Positions 1 through 6,182 are shown, counted from the first letter of the stretch. The stretch: 9,202 nt of DNA from Anderseniella sp. (GCA_013041995.1 JABDRA010000379.1:1-9202); one strand, 5' to 3'. Numbers and translations: made by a program. The notes: a model not told the origin generated them from the sequence alone.

Positions 1-977
1 ATGTCATAGACGGTGAGGAAGTAGGATGCGTAATCGAGCTTGGCAATCAACCGGGTTTCATGGGCGATGGCGTCGATGACTTTTTGCGGTGCGCCCTTGG
101 GATAGCGCTTCTTCAGGCCGATTGCCGTCAGCCTTTCAAGGGCTTCCTGTGAGGGCAGGGGCCGGTTGCCAAGCTCTTCGAACACGGGATCTTCAGGGTA
201 TTGATAGCGCAACTCGTCAAGCGAGAAATCAATCTGTGCAAACAGGTTTGCAGTTTGCTCGACAGCGTCTTCATGGCCCTTGAACAGGCGCTGCATTTCT
301 GCCGGTGGACGCAGGTGCCGTTCGGCGTTGGGTTCAAGCCGGGTGCCGATGGACTGCAGGGTCTCGTGCTCGCGAATGCAGGTCAAAACGTCCTGCAATG
401 GGCGCCGGTCGGGATGGTGATACAGCACATCGCCTATGGCGATGAGCGGGACCTTGTGGCTGGTCGCAAGCTTCGCAAACACCGACAATCTGCGCTGATC
501 ACGGGCGTTATGATTGCGCATGGCTGCAACATGCACATGGTGCGGAAAGGCTGTGGCCAGTTTTTCAAGGCATGTTTTGAACACCTCGTCTGCACGTTCC
601 GGCACCAGGGCCATCAGCAGGCCGGTGCCATGATCCAGCAGGTCTTGCAGATACAGTTCACATCCGCCCTTGACCGTGCGCCGTTTGCCGAGGGTGAGAA
701 GCTCGCAAAGCTGCCCCCAGGCGGTGCGGGACTTCGGCCAAACCAGGATGTCCGGTGTGGTATCGGCAAACACAAGGCGGCAGCCGGGCGCATAGGCCAG
801 TCCGGCTTCCTTTGCCGCCATGTGCCCGCGCACAACGCCTGCCAGGGAATTGCGGTCGGTGATGCAAAGCCCGCTGAGCCCCAGATGCTGTGCCTGCACA
901 ACCAGTTCTTCGGGATGAGAAGCCCCGCGCAGGAAAGAGAAATTGCTGCTGCATGCCAGTTCACAGTACCGGGTCAT
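1..977 (-). CDS. dnaE2: Error-prone DNA polymerase DnaE2/ImuC (N-terminal part, cut by window edge)
   Basis: This is the N-terminal 325 codons of the alternative C-family polymerase that performs SOS-induced translesion synthesis with ImuA and ImuB. The reading frame is open from the ATG at 977 to the left edge; the remaining roughly 700 or more residues expected for the family lie outside. The PHP-like domain is recognisable: NFSFLRGASHPEELV (residues 12-26), ITDRNSLAGVVRGH (39-52), HHPDRRPLQDVLTCI (187-201), and at the edge a segment ending LDYASYFLTVYD, typical of the PHP-to-palm junction in DnaE2. Where metal-binding PHP domains have an HxH near the start, this protein reads ELACSSNF, so those histidines are absent. 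The start codon overlaps the imuB stop as ATGA, which implies translational coupling. Expression is expected from the LexA-controlled imuA promoter. Identity is secure; the C-terminal part cannot be judged here. Confidence 0.95.
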   Translation of the reverse strand, partial: MTRYCELACSSNFSFLRGASHPEELVVQAQHLGLSGLCITDRNSLAGVVRGHMAAKEAGLAYAPGCRLVFADTTPDILVWPKSRTAWGQLCELLTLGKRRTVKGGCELYLQDLLDHGTGLLMALVPERADEVFKTCLEKLATAFPHHVHVAAMRNHNARDQRRLSVFAKLATSHKVPLIAIGDVLYHHPDRRPLQDVLTCIREHETLQSIGTRLEPNAERHLRPPAEMQRLFKGHEDAVEQTANLFAQIDFSLDELRYQYPEDPVFEELGNRPLPSQEALERLTAIGLKKRYPKGAPQKVIDAIAHETRLIAKLDYASYFLTVYD

Positions 978-2551
978 GAGAACAGCCCGTGCATGTACCA
1001 GTCCGGCCTTGTGGTTTCGCGCTCATAAAGCCCGTATCGAAACAGCCAGAAGCGATAGCCTTGCGTATCCTCGACGCGAAAATAATCCCGGCTCAGGCTG
1101 GCCCGCCCGTCACGCCACCATTCACAGGCAATCCGTTCGGGACCTTCAAAGCGGGCGATTTCATACAGCACCTTGCGCCAGCGGAATCTGCTTGGCGGAC
1201 TGTCGGGCACCTGCGCAACAGCGTCTATGGGCTCCGGCCTTTCCAGCAGTAACAGAGGACGGGTTGGTGCGTGGGCCGGGCCGGGCAACGTAACCTGGTC
1301 CGGATCAGTTTTACCGTCTCGTCCGGAAACCGGCACAAGAGAAAACCGGCGCTCTGGAATATGGGTGTCAGCGAAGGAAAACTGCAAAACCCGGTCCGTG
1401 CCAAGTCGGGCACCCAGCCGGTCGATGAGAGCGCCATAGCTGTCACCGGCATCCTTGCGCTCAACCAGGTCATGCTGGTCGCCATTGAACGGGTCTGCCT
1501 GCAGGATATTGAGCCGTAGGATGTCGAACCCGAAGCCTGCGTCCAGATCGGTATGCAGCCTGGCCAGGCGCTCATGAAACAGGGCGGCGATGCGGTCTGC
1601 ATCCCGCAACGGGTTGGCGGCATGAACGCTCAGCGACAGGACTTCCCCGTCAACCCGGAACAGTTTCACCTCGCATGTCCTGACGCCGAGATCGCGACGT
1701 TCCAGCAAGTGAATGATGTTGCCGGCCAGAATTCCGATGCCACGCTTGATGTCGTCTTCATGCACAATCGGGTCTGCAAAACGTTTTTCCGAGGCCAGTT
1801 CGGCAACGGGCATGAGCGGTGAAATGATCTCGTCCTGACGGCCCAACGCCTGATCGAGCCTGTCGAGCAGATGTGCTCCAAAGCGCACCGCGAGGGGCGC
1901 GCGTGGCAGGTCGGCAATGCAGCCAACGGTCTTGAACCCGACCCGGCGAAGGCTCTTTACAAGAGCAGCATCAAGACGAAGGGCGGCAAGCGGCAGGGCG
2001 CTGATGGCCTGTGCATGCTGATCGCGGGCAATCACGCGCCCGGTGCCGTGGCGCGCCATCGCCCATGCCGCACCGGCGGTATCTGCAAGGCAGGTGCGGA
2101 TGGTGAACCCTTGTGCCGCAAGACGGGTTTCGATATCGGCAATGAAGCTTGCCTCTCCGCCAAACAGATGGGTGCACCCGGTCACGTCCATGAACAGACT
2201 GTCTTCACCATCCAGGGCCACCAGCGGCGTGTAGCGTTCGCACCAGGCCGCCAGCGAGCCAAGCAGTTCGCGCTCTGTGCTCCGGTCTCTTGAATGACAT
2301 TCAAGATCAGGCACAAGCGCGCGTGCATCACTCAGGCTTTGCCCATTGAATATGCCCAGCCGGGCCGCGTGTGCTTCATGGGCCACGATGCGAACGGCAT
2401 TTTTTTCCGTATCCATAACGGCAATGGGCGGGTTGTCAGGACGCGCGCTCAAAATCCACGACTTGCCCCACTTCAGCCGGGCTATCCGGTCTGTGGGCAG
2501 ATGCGTGAATGCGATGGACGCGATGCGTTGTCTCAAGTTTCGATGTGACAT
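974..2551 (-). CDS. imuB: ImuB, Y-family polymerase-like translesion adaptor
   Basis: A 525-residue DinB/UmuC-related protein that links the DnaE2 polymerase to the beta clamp in the SOS mutasome. The Y-family fold begins at ASIAFTHLPTDRIARL (11-26). The catalytic acidic pair of motif I is absent, and the SxDE signature is replaced by GEDSLFMDVTG (D117 kept, the Glu replaced by Ser118), so polymerase activity is unlikely, as is known for ImuB. CTHLFGGE (126-133) and a helix-hairpin-like stretch around LRRVGFKTVGCIADLP (201-216) follow. QHDLV (359-363) resembles a clamp-binding pentapeptide. The C-terminal domain contains GPERIACEWW (470-479) and RDYFRVED (488-495), typical of ImuB. I chose the ATG at 2551 because the conserved N-terminus starts just after it; the frame is open further upstream, but only through imuA. 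GAGG lies directly against this ATG, too close for a normal ribosome site, so initiation probably depends on translation of imuA. The gene overlaps imuA by 116 bp and ends in the ATGA shared with dnaE2. Confidence 0.93.
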   Translation of the reverse strand: MSHRNLRQRIASIAFTHLPTDRIARLKWGKSWILSARPDNPPIAVMDTEKNAVRIVAHEAHAARLGIFNGQSLSDARALVPDLECHSRDRSTERELLGSLAAWCERYTPLVALDGEDSLFMDVTGCTHLFGGEASFIADIETRLAAQGFTIRTCLADTAGAAWAMARHGTGRVIARDQHAQAISALPLAALRLDAALVKSLRRVGFKTVGCIADLPRAPLAVRFGAHLLDRLDQALGRQDEIISPLMPVAELASEKRFADPIVHEDDIKRGIGILAGNIIHLLERRDLGVRTCEVKLFRVDGEVLSLSVHAANPLRDADRIAALFHERLARLHTDLDAGFGFDILRLNILQADPFNGDQHDLVERKDAGDSYGALIDRLGARLGTDRVLQFSFADTHIPERRFSLVPVSGRDGKTDPDQVTLPGPAHAPTRPLLLLERPEPIDAVAQVPDSPPSRFRWRKVLYEIARFEGPERIACEWWRDGRASLSRDYFRVEDTQGYRFWLFRYGLYERETTRPDWYMHGLFS

Positions 2552-3272
2552 CCTCAAAGGCCCGGTTTTCCGGGTTCCATACCAAAGTCCATTGTCCTGT
2601 TCGCCCGTGGCGGTTGCGTTCAAGTTTATGCACATGACGCGCCTGTCCGGGCCCGTATTCAAAATCGGCATCAGGCCTTGAAGGCATGATTTCCACATGC
2701 CAGCGGGTGGTCGCGGCACCGGCTTCTTCGGCTCCGCTTTGCCGCAGCACACAAACCAGTACACCGCTTTCACGTGCCCGCAGCATCAGCCGGCGCGTGG
2801 CGGTCATGTCAAACGGCTTCGGATTGCCCTTGACCTGAAAAATCACAGCCGAAAGATCGCTGCATTTGGCCGCCTGATCCGCCGACCACAAGGCATCTTG
2901 CAAGGTGATCGGGCGTACAAAAACCAACGCTTTCGGATCAATGCCGTGCTCGCTCAATCCATCCGGAAAAGGCAGGCCGGAATCAACCGGTGCTGCAGGA
3001 TCAATCACCCACAGGATTCTGCGGGCGTCCTGCTTGCCGAATTGTGCAGCCAGTCCCAGAACAAACCCGGCAGCACCCGCGAAATCACGCGCAAGGCTGC
3101 ACCGCACTTCATGCAGTGCATTGGTCCACATGCCGCCATTCAGGTGCTGATCCAGATCAGGTATGTCAAATGACACACCGGCCTGCCGAGCGCTGTCCCC
3201 GGGTCCGGACGAGGAATTCTGAACCTGGCTTTTTGCGGCACCCGCAATCCTTGTGTGGGCAATCGCGGCCAT
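2436..3272 (-). CDS. imuA: ImuA, RecA-like SOS mutagenesis protein
   Basis: A 278-residue RecA/SulA-like protein, first gene of the imuA-imuB-dnaE2 operon, which supports translesion synthesis as part of the mutasome. Family features seen are GGMWTNALHEV (46-56), the hydrophobic strand ILWVIDP (86-92) in the place of a Walker B strand, LVFVRP (116-121), the helix and strand around ALWSADQAAKCSDLSAVIF (127-145), and the C-terminal WNPENRAFED (232-241). There is no canonical GxxxxGKT Walker A, which is common in this family. An in-frame ATG exists at 3317, but it lies inside the -10 hexamer of the promoter and next to the LexA box. The ATG at 3272 has AAAGGA nine bases upstream and leaves a leader of about 36 nt, so I place the start there. 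The last 39 codons overlap the start of imuB in another frame. Confidence 0.9.
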   Translation of the reverse strand: MAAIAHTRIAGAAKSQVQNSSSGPGDSARQAGVSFDIPDLDQHLNGGMWTNALHEVRCSLARDFAGAAGFVLGLAAQFGKQDARRILWVIDPAAPVDSGLPFPDGLSEHGIDPKALVFVRPITLQDALWSADQAAKCSDLSAVIFQVKGNPKPFDMTATRRLMLRARESGVLVCVLRQSGAEEAGAATTRWHVEIMPSRPDADFEYGPGQARHVHKLERNRHGRTGQWTLVWNPENRAFEDVTSKLETTHRVHRIHASAHRPDSPAEVGQVVDFERAS

Positions 3273-3281
3273 CCCTTGTGA

Positions 3282-3287
3282 TCCTTT
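3282..3287 (-). promoter_or_regulatory. Ribosome binding site deciding the imuA start
   Basis: AAAGGA on the minus strand lies nine bases before the ATG at 3272. It sits downstream of the predicted transcription start, unlike any site serving the ATG at 3317, and therefore favours the shorter ImuA. Confidence 0.65.
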
Positions 3288-3299
3288 GGCAATTATTTT

Positions 3300-3314
3300 G
3301 TTCTTCTTTTGTTC
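3300..3314 (-). promoter_or_regulatory. LexA (SOS) operator at the imuA transcription start
   Basis: The minus strand reads GAACAAAAGAAGAAC, an exact GAAC-N7-GAAC (GTTC-N7-GTTC on the plus strand), the direct-repeat SOS box of alphaproteobacterial LexA. It starts one base after the -10 element and covers the predicted start point, so bound LexA should block RNA polymerase directly. imuA operons are known SOS targets in this class, which fits the location. Confidence 0.85.
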
Positions 3315-3315
3315 C

Positions 3316-3344
3316 ATTAAAGCCAAATCACCTGACCGAGTCAA
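3316..3344 (-). promoter_or_regulatory. Sigma70-type promoter of the imuA-imuB-dnaE2 operon
   Basis: On the minus strand the -35 hexamer TTGACT (3339-3344) is followed after exactly 17 bp by the -10 hexamer TTTAAT (3316-3321). Both are close to the sigma70 consensus with optimal spacing. Transcription would begin near 3309, inside the LexA box, and about 36 nt ahead of the imuA start at 3272. Confidence 0.75.
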
Positions 3345-3371
3345 GGGAGCCGCAACCCTGAGTAGTACCAG

Positions 3372-3387
3372 TGTGATCAATGTCACA
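3372..3387. promoter_or_regulatory. CRP/FNR-family type palindrome in the divergent imuA/permease spacer
   Basis: The sequence TGTGATCAATGTCACA is a perfect TGTGA-N6-TCACA inverted repeat, the core of the enterobacterial CRP site. It is centred about 70 bp upstream of the predicted imuA start point and about 70 bp before the permease start codon. Alphaproteobacteria carry several CRP/FNR-family regulators with varied specificities, so the binding protein cannot be named. I found no convincing sigma70 promoter for the permease gene, so whether the site serves that gene, imuA or both is open. Confidence 0.5.
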
Positions 3388-3448
3388 TATTCGCGGCAAA
3401 GACTCCTGCATCCTTGACTGCAACAACAAGCAGCAAGGTTCACCCAGA

Positions 3449-4435
3449 ATGACCGCTCAACCTGCAGAAAATCGCACCGCTTCACGCCACACAATAAAAT
3501 CGCGTGACGATCTCTCCGATCGCCAATCAGTCCAAAGAGAAAGCCGGGAAACCAATGCCGTCATTCTCAGATGCCTGGTTGTTTCTCTGGGAATCATATG
3601 GGGACTGCAGATTTCCCTGGCCAAGATTGCCGGAGAAGACGTTGGCGCAACATCGGCGGGATTGTTGCTCATGCATATTTTCCTTGCCACCGTGTTCGCT
3701 GCTTTTCAGGTCACGAAAGGGCAGTGGTTCGTGCCGAACCAGCGCGAAATCGGCTTTTATGCCGTCAGTGCCGTGCTGGTGAACATAGCTCCCCTTTGGC
3801 TCGAGCTGACAATCGCTCCGCACATGTCGGCTGGGTTGCTGACACTGATCAGTTGCATGTCACCCATCATGACCGTCGTATTCGTTTTGCTTGTCAGGGC
3901 AGAACACATAACCTGGTCACGTGTGCTGGGCGTTTTGGTTGGAATTGCTGCCGTAGTTGTCGTGCTTGTTCCGAAAGCGTCGGTTGGCGATGCTGAGTTT
4001 GGATGGACAATGCTGGCATTTGTGTTGCCTGCTCTTATGGCGGCTTATGGCGTCTTCATGAAGCAGGCCTGGCCACGCGGGCGCACACCGCTGCAGGTGT
4101 CAACCGGCATCCTGATTGCCGGTACCGTGATGTTGGTCCCAATCCACTTTACCACCAGTGCGCTGCCGCTTGAGGAGATGCGCAGTCAGTATGCCAGCAT
4201 ACCGCTGCTGATGCTGGCCATCTCGATTGGGTTTGAGTTTTACCTGTTTGCACTTCTCATCAGATTGGGTGGTGCAGTGATCGCGTCATGTGCTGATTAT
4301 GTCGCTGTGCTGGCTGGTCTGGGGTGGGGGTTCATCTTGTTCGGAGAACGGCCGGATGCAGGACTTTGGCTGGCTGTGGGCCTGGGCCTCGTGGCGTTGT
4401 GGTTGATATGCAGGCAGCGGGGGACGGCCAGCTAA
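3449..4435 (+). CDS. EamA/DMT-superfamily permease, substrate unknown
   Basis: A 328-residue inner-membrane protein with a hydrophilic N-terminal tail of about 36 residues, followed by about ten hydrophobic segments arranged as two EamA repeats. Examples are VILRCLVVSLGIIWGLQISL (38-57), the helix around GVLVGIAAVVVVLVP (161-175) closing the first half, and FGERPDAGLWLAVGLGLVAL (298-317) closing the second. The FGE followed by a final helix pair is typical of EamA exporters. Members export amino acids, nucleosides or other metabolites, and the sequence does not tell which. The ATG at 3449 is preceded by AAGG ten bases upstream. An in-frame ATG at 3380 lies inside the CRP-type palindrome and would add a non-conserved, cysteine-containing tail, so it is disfavoured. 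The gene stands alone, divergent from imuA and separated from urtA by 341 bp, so its context gives no functional link. Confidence 0.85.
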   Translation: MTAQPAENRTASRHTIKSRDDLSDRQSVQRESRETNAVILRCLVVSLGIIWGLQISLAKIAGEDVGATSAGLLLMHIFLATVFAAFQVTKGQWFVPNQREIGFYAVSAVLVNIAPLWLELTIAPHMSAGLLTLISCMSPIMTVVFVLLVRAEHITWSRVLGVLVGIAAVVVVLVPKASVGDAEFGWTMLAFVLPALMAAYGVFMKQAWPRGRTPLQVSTGILIAGTVMLVPIHFTTSALPLEEMRSQYASIPLLMLAISIGFEFYLFALLIRLGGAVIASCADYVAVLAGLGWGFILFGERPDAGLWLAVGLGLVALWLICRQRGTAS

Positions 4436-4436
4436 C

Positions 4437-4461
4437 GAAACCGTGATGCCAGGCCGGTTTC
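4437..4461 (+). terminator. Possible stem-loop after the permease gene
   Basis: GAAACCG (4437-4443) and CGGTTTC (4455-4461) form a 7-bp stem around an 11-nt loop directly after the TAA stop. No clear T-run follows, so this is at best a weak intrinsic terminator. Confidence 0.3.
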
Positions 4462-4537
4462 TTCAAGGCTTTCCAGTTTACCGGGGACGAAACACGCGCA
4501 CTCGCAAAGACCGCACTGGCCCGCTTGAACCTGTAGT

Positions 4538-4554
4538 TGCTCAATCATTCAGCA
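4538..4554. promoter_or_regulatory. Weaker NtrC-like inverted repeat
   Basis: TGCTCAATCATTCAGCA is a 17-bp inverted repeat with one mismatched pair. Nine of its 14 defined positions match the NtrC consensus TGCACYANNNTRGTGCA. It lies 28 bp (centre to centre) upstream of the better site and could be its partner for cooperative binding. Confidence 0.25.
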
Positions 4555-4565
4555 CAGAGTATTCA

Positions 4566-4582
4566 TGCGCAAATTTTGTGCA
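4566..4582. promoter_or_regulatory. NtrC-like enhancer site upstream of urtA
   Basis: TGCGCAAATTTTGTGCA is a 17-bp inverted repeat with one mismatched pair. It agrees with the NtrC consensus TGCACYANNNTRGTGCA at 11 of 14 defined positions, including both outer TGC/GCA ends. It lies about 140 bp before the candidate sigma54 promoter, a usual distance for an NtrC enhancer. Urea uptake operons are commonly nitrogen-regulated, which supports the reading. Confidence 0.45.
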
Positions 4583-4668
4583 GTGCGGTAATTTTCATGC
4601 AGGTTTCTTGTGGTCTTTCCTGGAAGCGAACTGTCCCTCCAATTCGGCTTTTAATTATTCATGTTTAA

Positions 4669-4681
4669 AATCAACGGATTG
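4669..4681 (+). promoter_or_regulatory. IHF binding site between enhancer and urtA promoter
   Basis: AATCAACGGATTG matches the IHF core consensus WATCAANNNNTTR at every position. It is preceded by an AT-rich stretch (4649-4670), as in many strong IHF sites. It lies between the NtrC-like sites and the sigma54 candidate, where IHF bending would bring the activator to the polymerase. Confidence 0.5.
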
Positions 4682-4694
4682 AAAAGTGTTTCAA
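4679..4694. repeat. Perfect short inverted repeat
   Basis: TTGAAA (4679-4684) and TTTCAA (4689-4694) are separated by four bases. The element overlaps the last three bases of the IHF match and lies 26 bp before the sigma54 candidate. It could be an operator or chance in an AT-rich stretch. Confidence 0.3.
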
Positions 4695-4719
4695 AGGAAG
4701 TGAATTTGCATCTGAAGTT

Positions 4720-4735
4720 TGGCATGTGACTTGAA
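4720..4735 (+). promoter_or_regulatory. Candidate sigma54 (-24/-12) promoter of the urt operon
   Basis: TGGCATGTGACTTGAA fits TGGCAYG-N4-TTGCW with the correct spacing between the -24 GG and the -12 G, but the -12 C is replaced by A. Transcription would start near 4746, about 30 nt before the urtA ATG. The neighbouring NtrC-like and IHF sites raise confidence; the -12 mismatch lowers it. Confidence 0.42.
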
Positions 4736-4753
4736 GTGCATATTGCGTTGCAC
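4736..4753. repeat. Inverted repeat GTGCA-N8-TGCAC at the predicted urtA start point
   Basis: GTGCA (4736-4740) and TGCAC (4749-4753) form a perfect 5-bp inverted repeat covering the predicted transcription start. The arms are the opposite orientation to an NtrC site. It may be an operator, a leader hairpin or chance. Confidence 0.25.
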
Positions 4754-4776
4754 AACAAACTCTCGGGAGACGCAAG

Positions 4777-6081
4777 ATGTTCAATTCAAGGTTTGCACGG
4801 TCAGGTATCAAGGCCGCAGTGGTAGGCGCAGCGCTGATGTCCACGTCGGCAATGGTGTCGGCAGAAGAAACCATCAAGGTCGGGGTTCTGCATTCACTGT
4901 CAGGCACCATGGCGATTTCAGAGACAACACTGAAAGACGTCATGCTCATGCTGATCGAAGAGCAGAACAAAAAGGGTGGTCTGCTGGGCAAGCAACTTGA
5001 AGCCGTGGTTGTGGACCCGGCATCTGACTGGCCGCTGTTTGCCGAAAAGGCCCGCGAGCTTCTGGACAAGGAAAAAGTCTCAGCCGTATTCGGAGCGTGG
5101 ACTTCCGTTTCCCGCAAATCGGTGCTGCCGGTGTTTGAGGAACTGAACGGTTTGCTGTTCTATCCGGTCCAGTATGAAGGTGAAGAAAGCTCGAAGAACG
5201 TCTTCTACACCGGTGCGGCTCCCAACCAGCAGGCAATCCCTGCCGTCGATTATCTGATGAGCGAAGAGGGCGGTTCGGTAAAGCGCTGGGTACTGGCGGG
5301 CACCGACTATGTCTATCCGCGCACCACGAACAAGATTCTGGAGGCCTACCTGAAAGCCAAGGGTGTGGCTGCAGAAGACATCATGATCAACTACACACCG
5401 TTTGGGCATTCCGACTGGCAGACGATTGTTTCGGACATCAAGAAGTTTGGTGCTGCCGGCAAGAAAACCGCCGTGGTGTCTACAATCAATGGTGATGCCA
5501 ATGTCCCGTTCTACAAGGAACTGGGCAATCAGGGCGTCAAGGCCGAAGACATTCCGGTTGTGGCTTTCTCCGTTGGTGAGGAAGAACTGGCTGGCCTCGA
5601 TACCGCGCCGCTGGTTGGCCACCTTGCCGCGTGGAACTATTTCCAGAGTGTGGACGCGCCGGTAAACGCCAGCTTCGTCAAGACCTGGAAGGCTTTCATC
5701 AAGGATGAAAAGCGTGTCACCAACGATCCCATGGAAGCCCATTACATCGGTTTCAACATGTGGGTCGAGGCAGTCAAGAAGGCCGGCACCACCGATCCTG
5801 ATGCTGTAGGCGAAGCCATCATCGGTGTTACCGTTCCCAACCTGTCAGGTGGCTACTCCGCCATGATGCCGAACCACCACATCACCAAGCCGGTTCTGAT
5901 CGGTGAAATCCAGGCCGATGGCCAGTTTGAAACCGTATGGGAAACGTCAGGCCTCGTGGTCGGTGACGCATGGTCTGATTTCCTGCCCGGTTCCAAGGAC
6001 CTGATCTCTGATTGGCGCACCCCGATGTCATGTGGCAACTACAACGTCAAGACCGGCAAATGCGGCGGTCAGGGAAGCTAG
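4777..6081 (+). CDS. urtA: Urea ABC transporter, periplasmic urea-binding protein UrtA
   Basis: A 434-residue substrate-binding protein of the branched-chain amino acid/amide type that captures urea in the periplasm and delivers it to UrtB/UrtC. Residues 1-29 are a Sec signal peptide (basic start, hydrophobic core, cleavage expected after VSA before EETIKVG). The mature protein begins with the UrtA hallmark VGVLHSLSGTMAISETTLKD (35-54). It continues with FYPVQYEGEE and YTGAAPNQQ, and ends with two cysteines (SCGNYNVKTGKCGG) that might form a disulphide. Length is normal for UrtA. The start is supported by CGGGAGA six bases upstream. It is the first gene of the urt operon and is separated from urtB by an intrinsic terminator. 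A short-chain amide-binding paralogue is the main alternative, but the urtB-urtC-urtD arrangement favours urea. Confidence 0.93.
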   Translation: MFNSRFARSGIKAAVVGAALMSTSAMVSAEETIKVGVLHSLSGTMAISETTLKDVMLMLIEEQNKKGGLLGKQLEAVVVDPASDWPLFAEKARELLDKEKVSAVFGAWTSVSRKSVLPVFEELNGLLFYPVQYEGEESSKNVFYTGAAPNQQAIPAVDYLMSEEGGSVKRWVLAGTDYVYPRTTNKILEAYLKAKGVAAEDIMINYTPFGHSDWQTIVSDIKKFGAAGKKTAVVSTINGDANVPFYKELGNQGVKAEDIPVVAFSVGEEELAGLDTAPLVGHLAAWNYFQSVDAPVNASFVKTWKAFIKDEKRVTNDPMEAHYIGFNMWVEAVKKAGTTDPDAVGEAIIGVTVPNLSGGYSAMMPNHHITKPVLIGEIQADGQFETVWETSGLVVGDAWSDFLPGSKDLISDWRTPMSCGNYNVKTGKCGGQGS

Positions 6082-6102
6082 GCAAGATTTCCTCCCACTT
6101 GG

Positions 6103-6140
6103 GGACAGTCTCGTTCCATGGAACGCGGCTGTCCTTTTTT
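6103..6140 (+). terminator. Intrinsic terminator/attenuator between urtA and urtB
   Basis: GGACAG (6103-6108) pairs with CTGTCC (6129-6134). Inside, CGTTC (6112-6116) pairs with GAACG (6121-6125) around a CATG loop, giving a nearly continuous 14-bp stem with one mismatch. Six T residues follow (6135-6140). It lies 21 bases after the urtA stop and should reduce, not abolish, transcription of urtBCD, because I see no clear new promoter before urtB. Confidence 0.85.
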
Positions 6141-6182
6141 CTCTGACAAGTGCAAATCCTGCCGAGGGCCGGTATTCCATAA

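Larger units (their letters stand above)
4436..4776. other. Gene-free regulatory region upstream of urtA
   Basis: These 341 bases hold no credible gene. The only sizeable open frame (4443-4682) has no ribosome site and no recognisable protein character. In order along the plus strand I see a weak stem-loop, two NtrC-like inverted repeats, an AT-rich tract, an exact IHF consensus match, a short perfect inverted repeat, a candidate sigma54 promoter, a second short inverted repeat at the predicted start point, and the urtA ribosome site. Confidence 0.7.

Noticed and set aside
201..1028. 275-residue plus-strand open frame opposite dnaE2
   Set aside because: It is antisense to the clearly conserved dnaE2 frame, shows no recognisable domain, and its composition is that of a complementary-strand shadow in GC-rich DNA.
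2552..2773. Upstream extension of imuB to an ATG at 2773
   Set aside because: The extra 74 codons lie inside imuA, have no ImuB-like sequence, and family proteins begin close to the FTHLPTDR segment.
3273..3494. Upstream extensions of imuA to 3317 or 3494
   Set aside because: These segments contain the promoter and LexA box; the translated residues are cysteine-rich and unlike ImuA, and the ATG at 3317 is part of the -10 hexamer.
4443..4682. 79-residue plus-strand open frame between the permease gene and urtA
   Set aside because: There is no ribosome site or protein-like pattern, and it overlaps the NtrC-like and IHF elements; it is better explained as regulatory DNA.
5080..5742. 220-residue minus-strand open frame opposite urtA
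   Set aside because: It is a shadow of the strongly conserved urtA frame with no recognisable domain or ribosome site.
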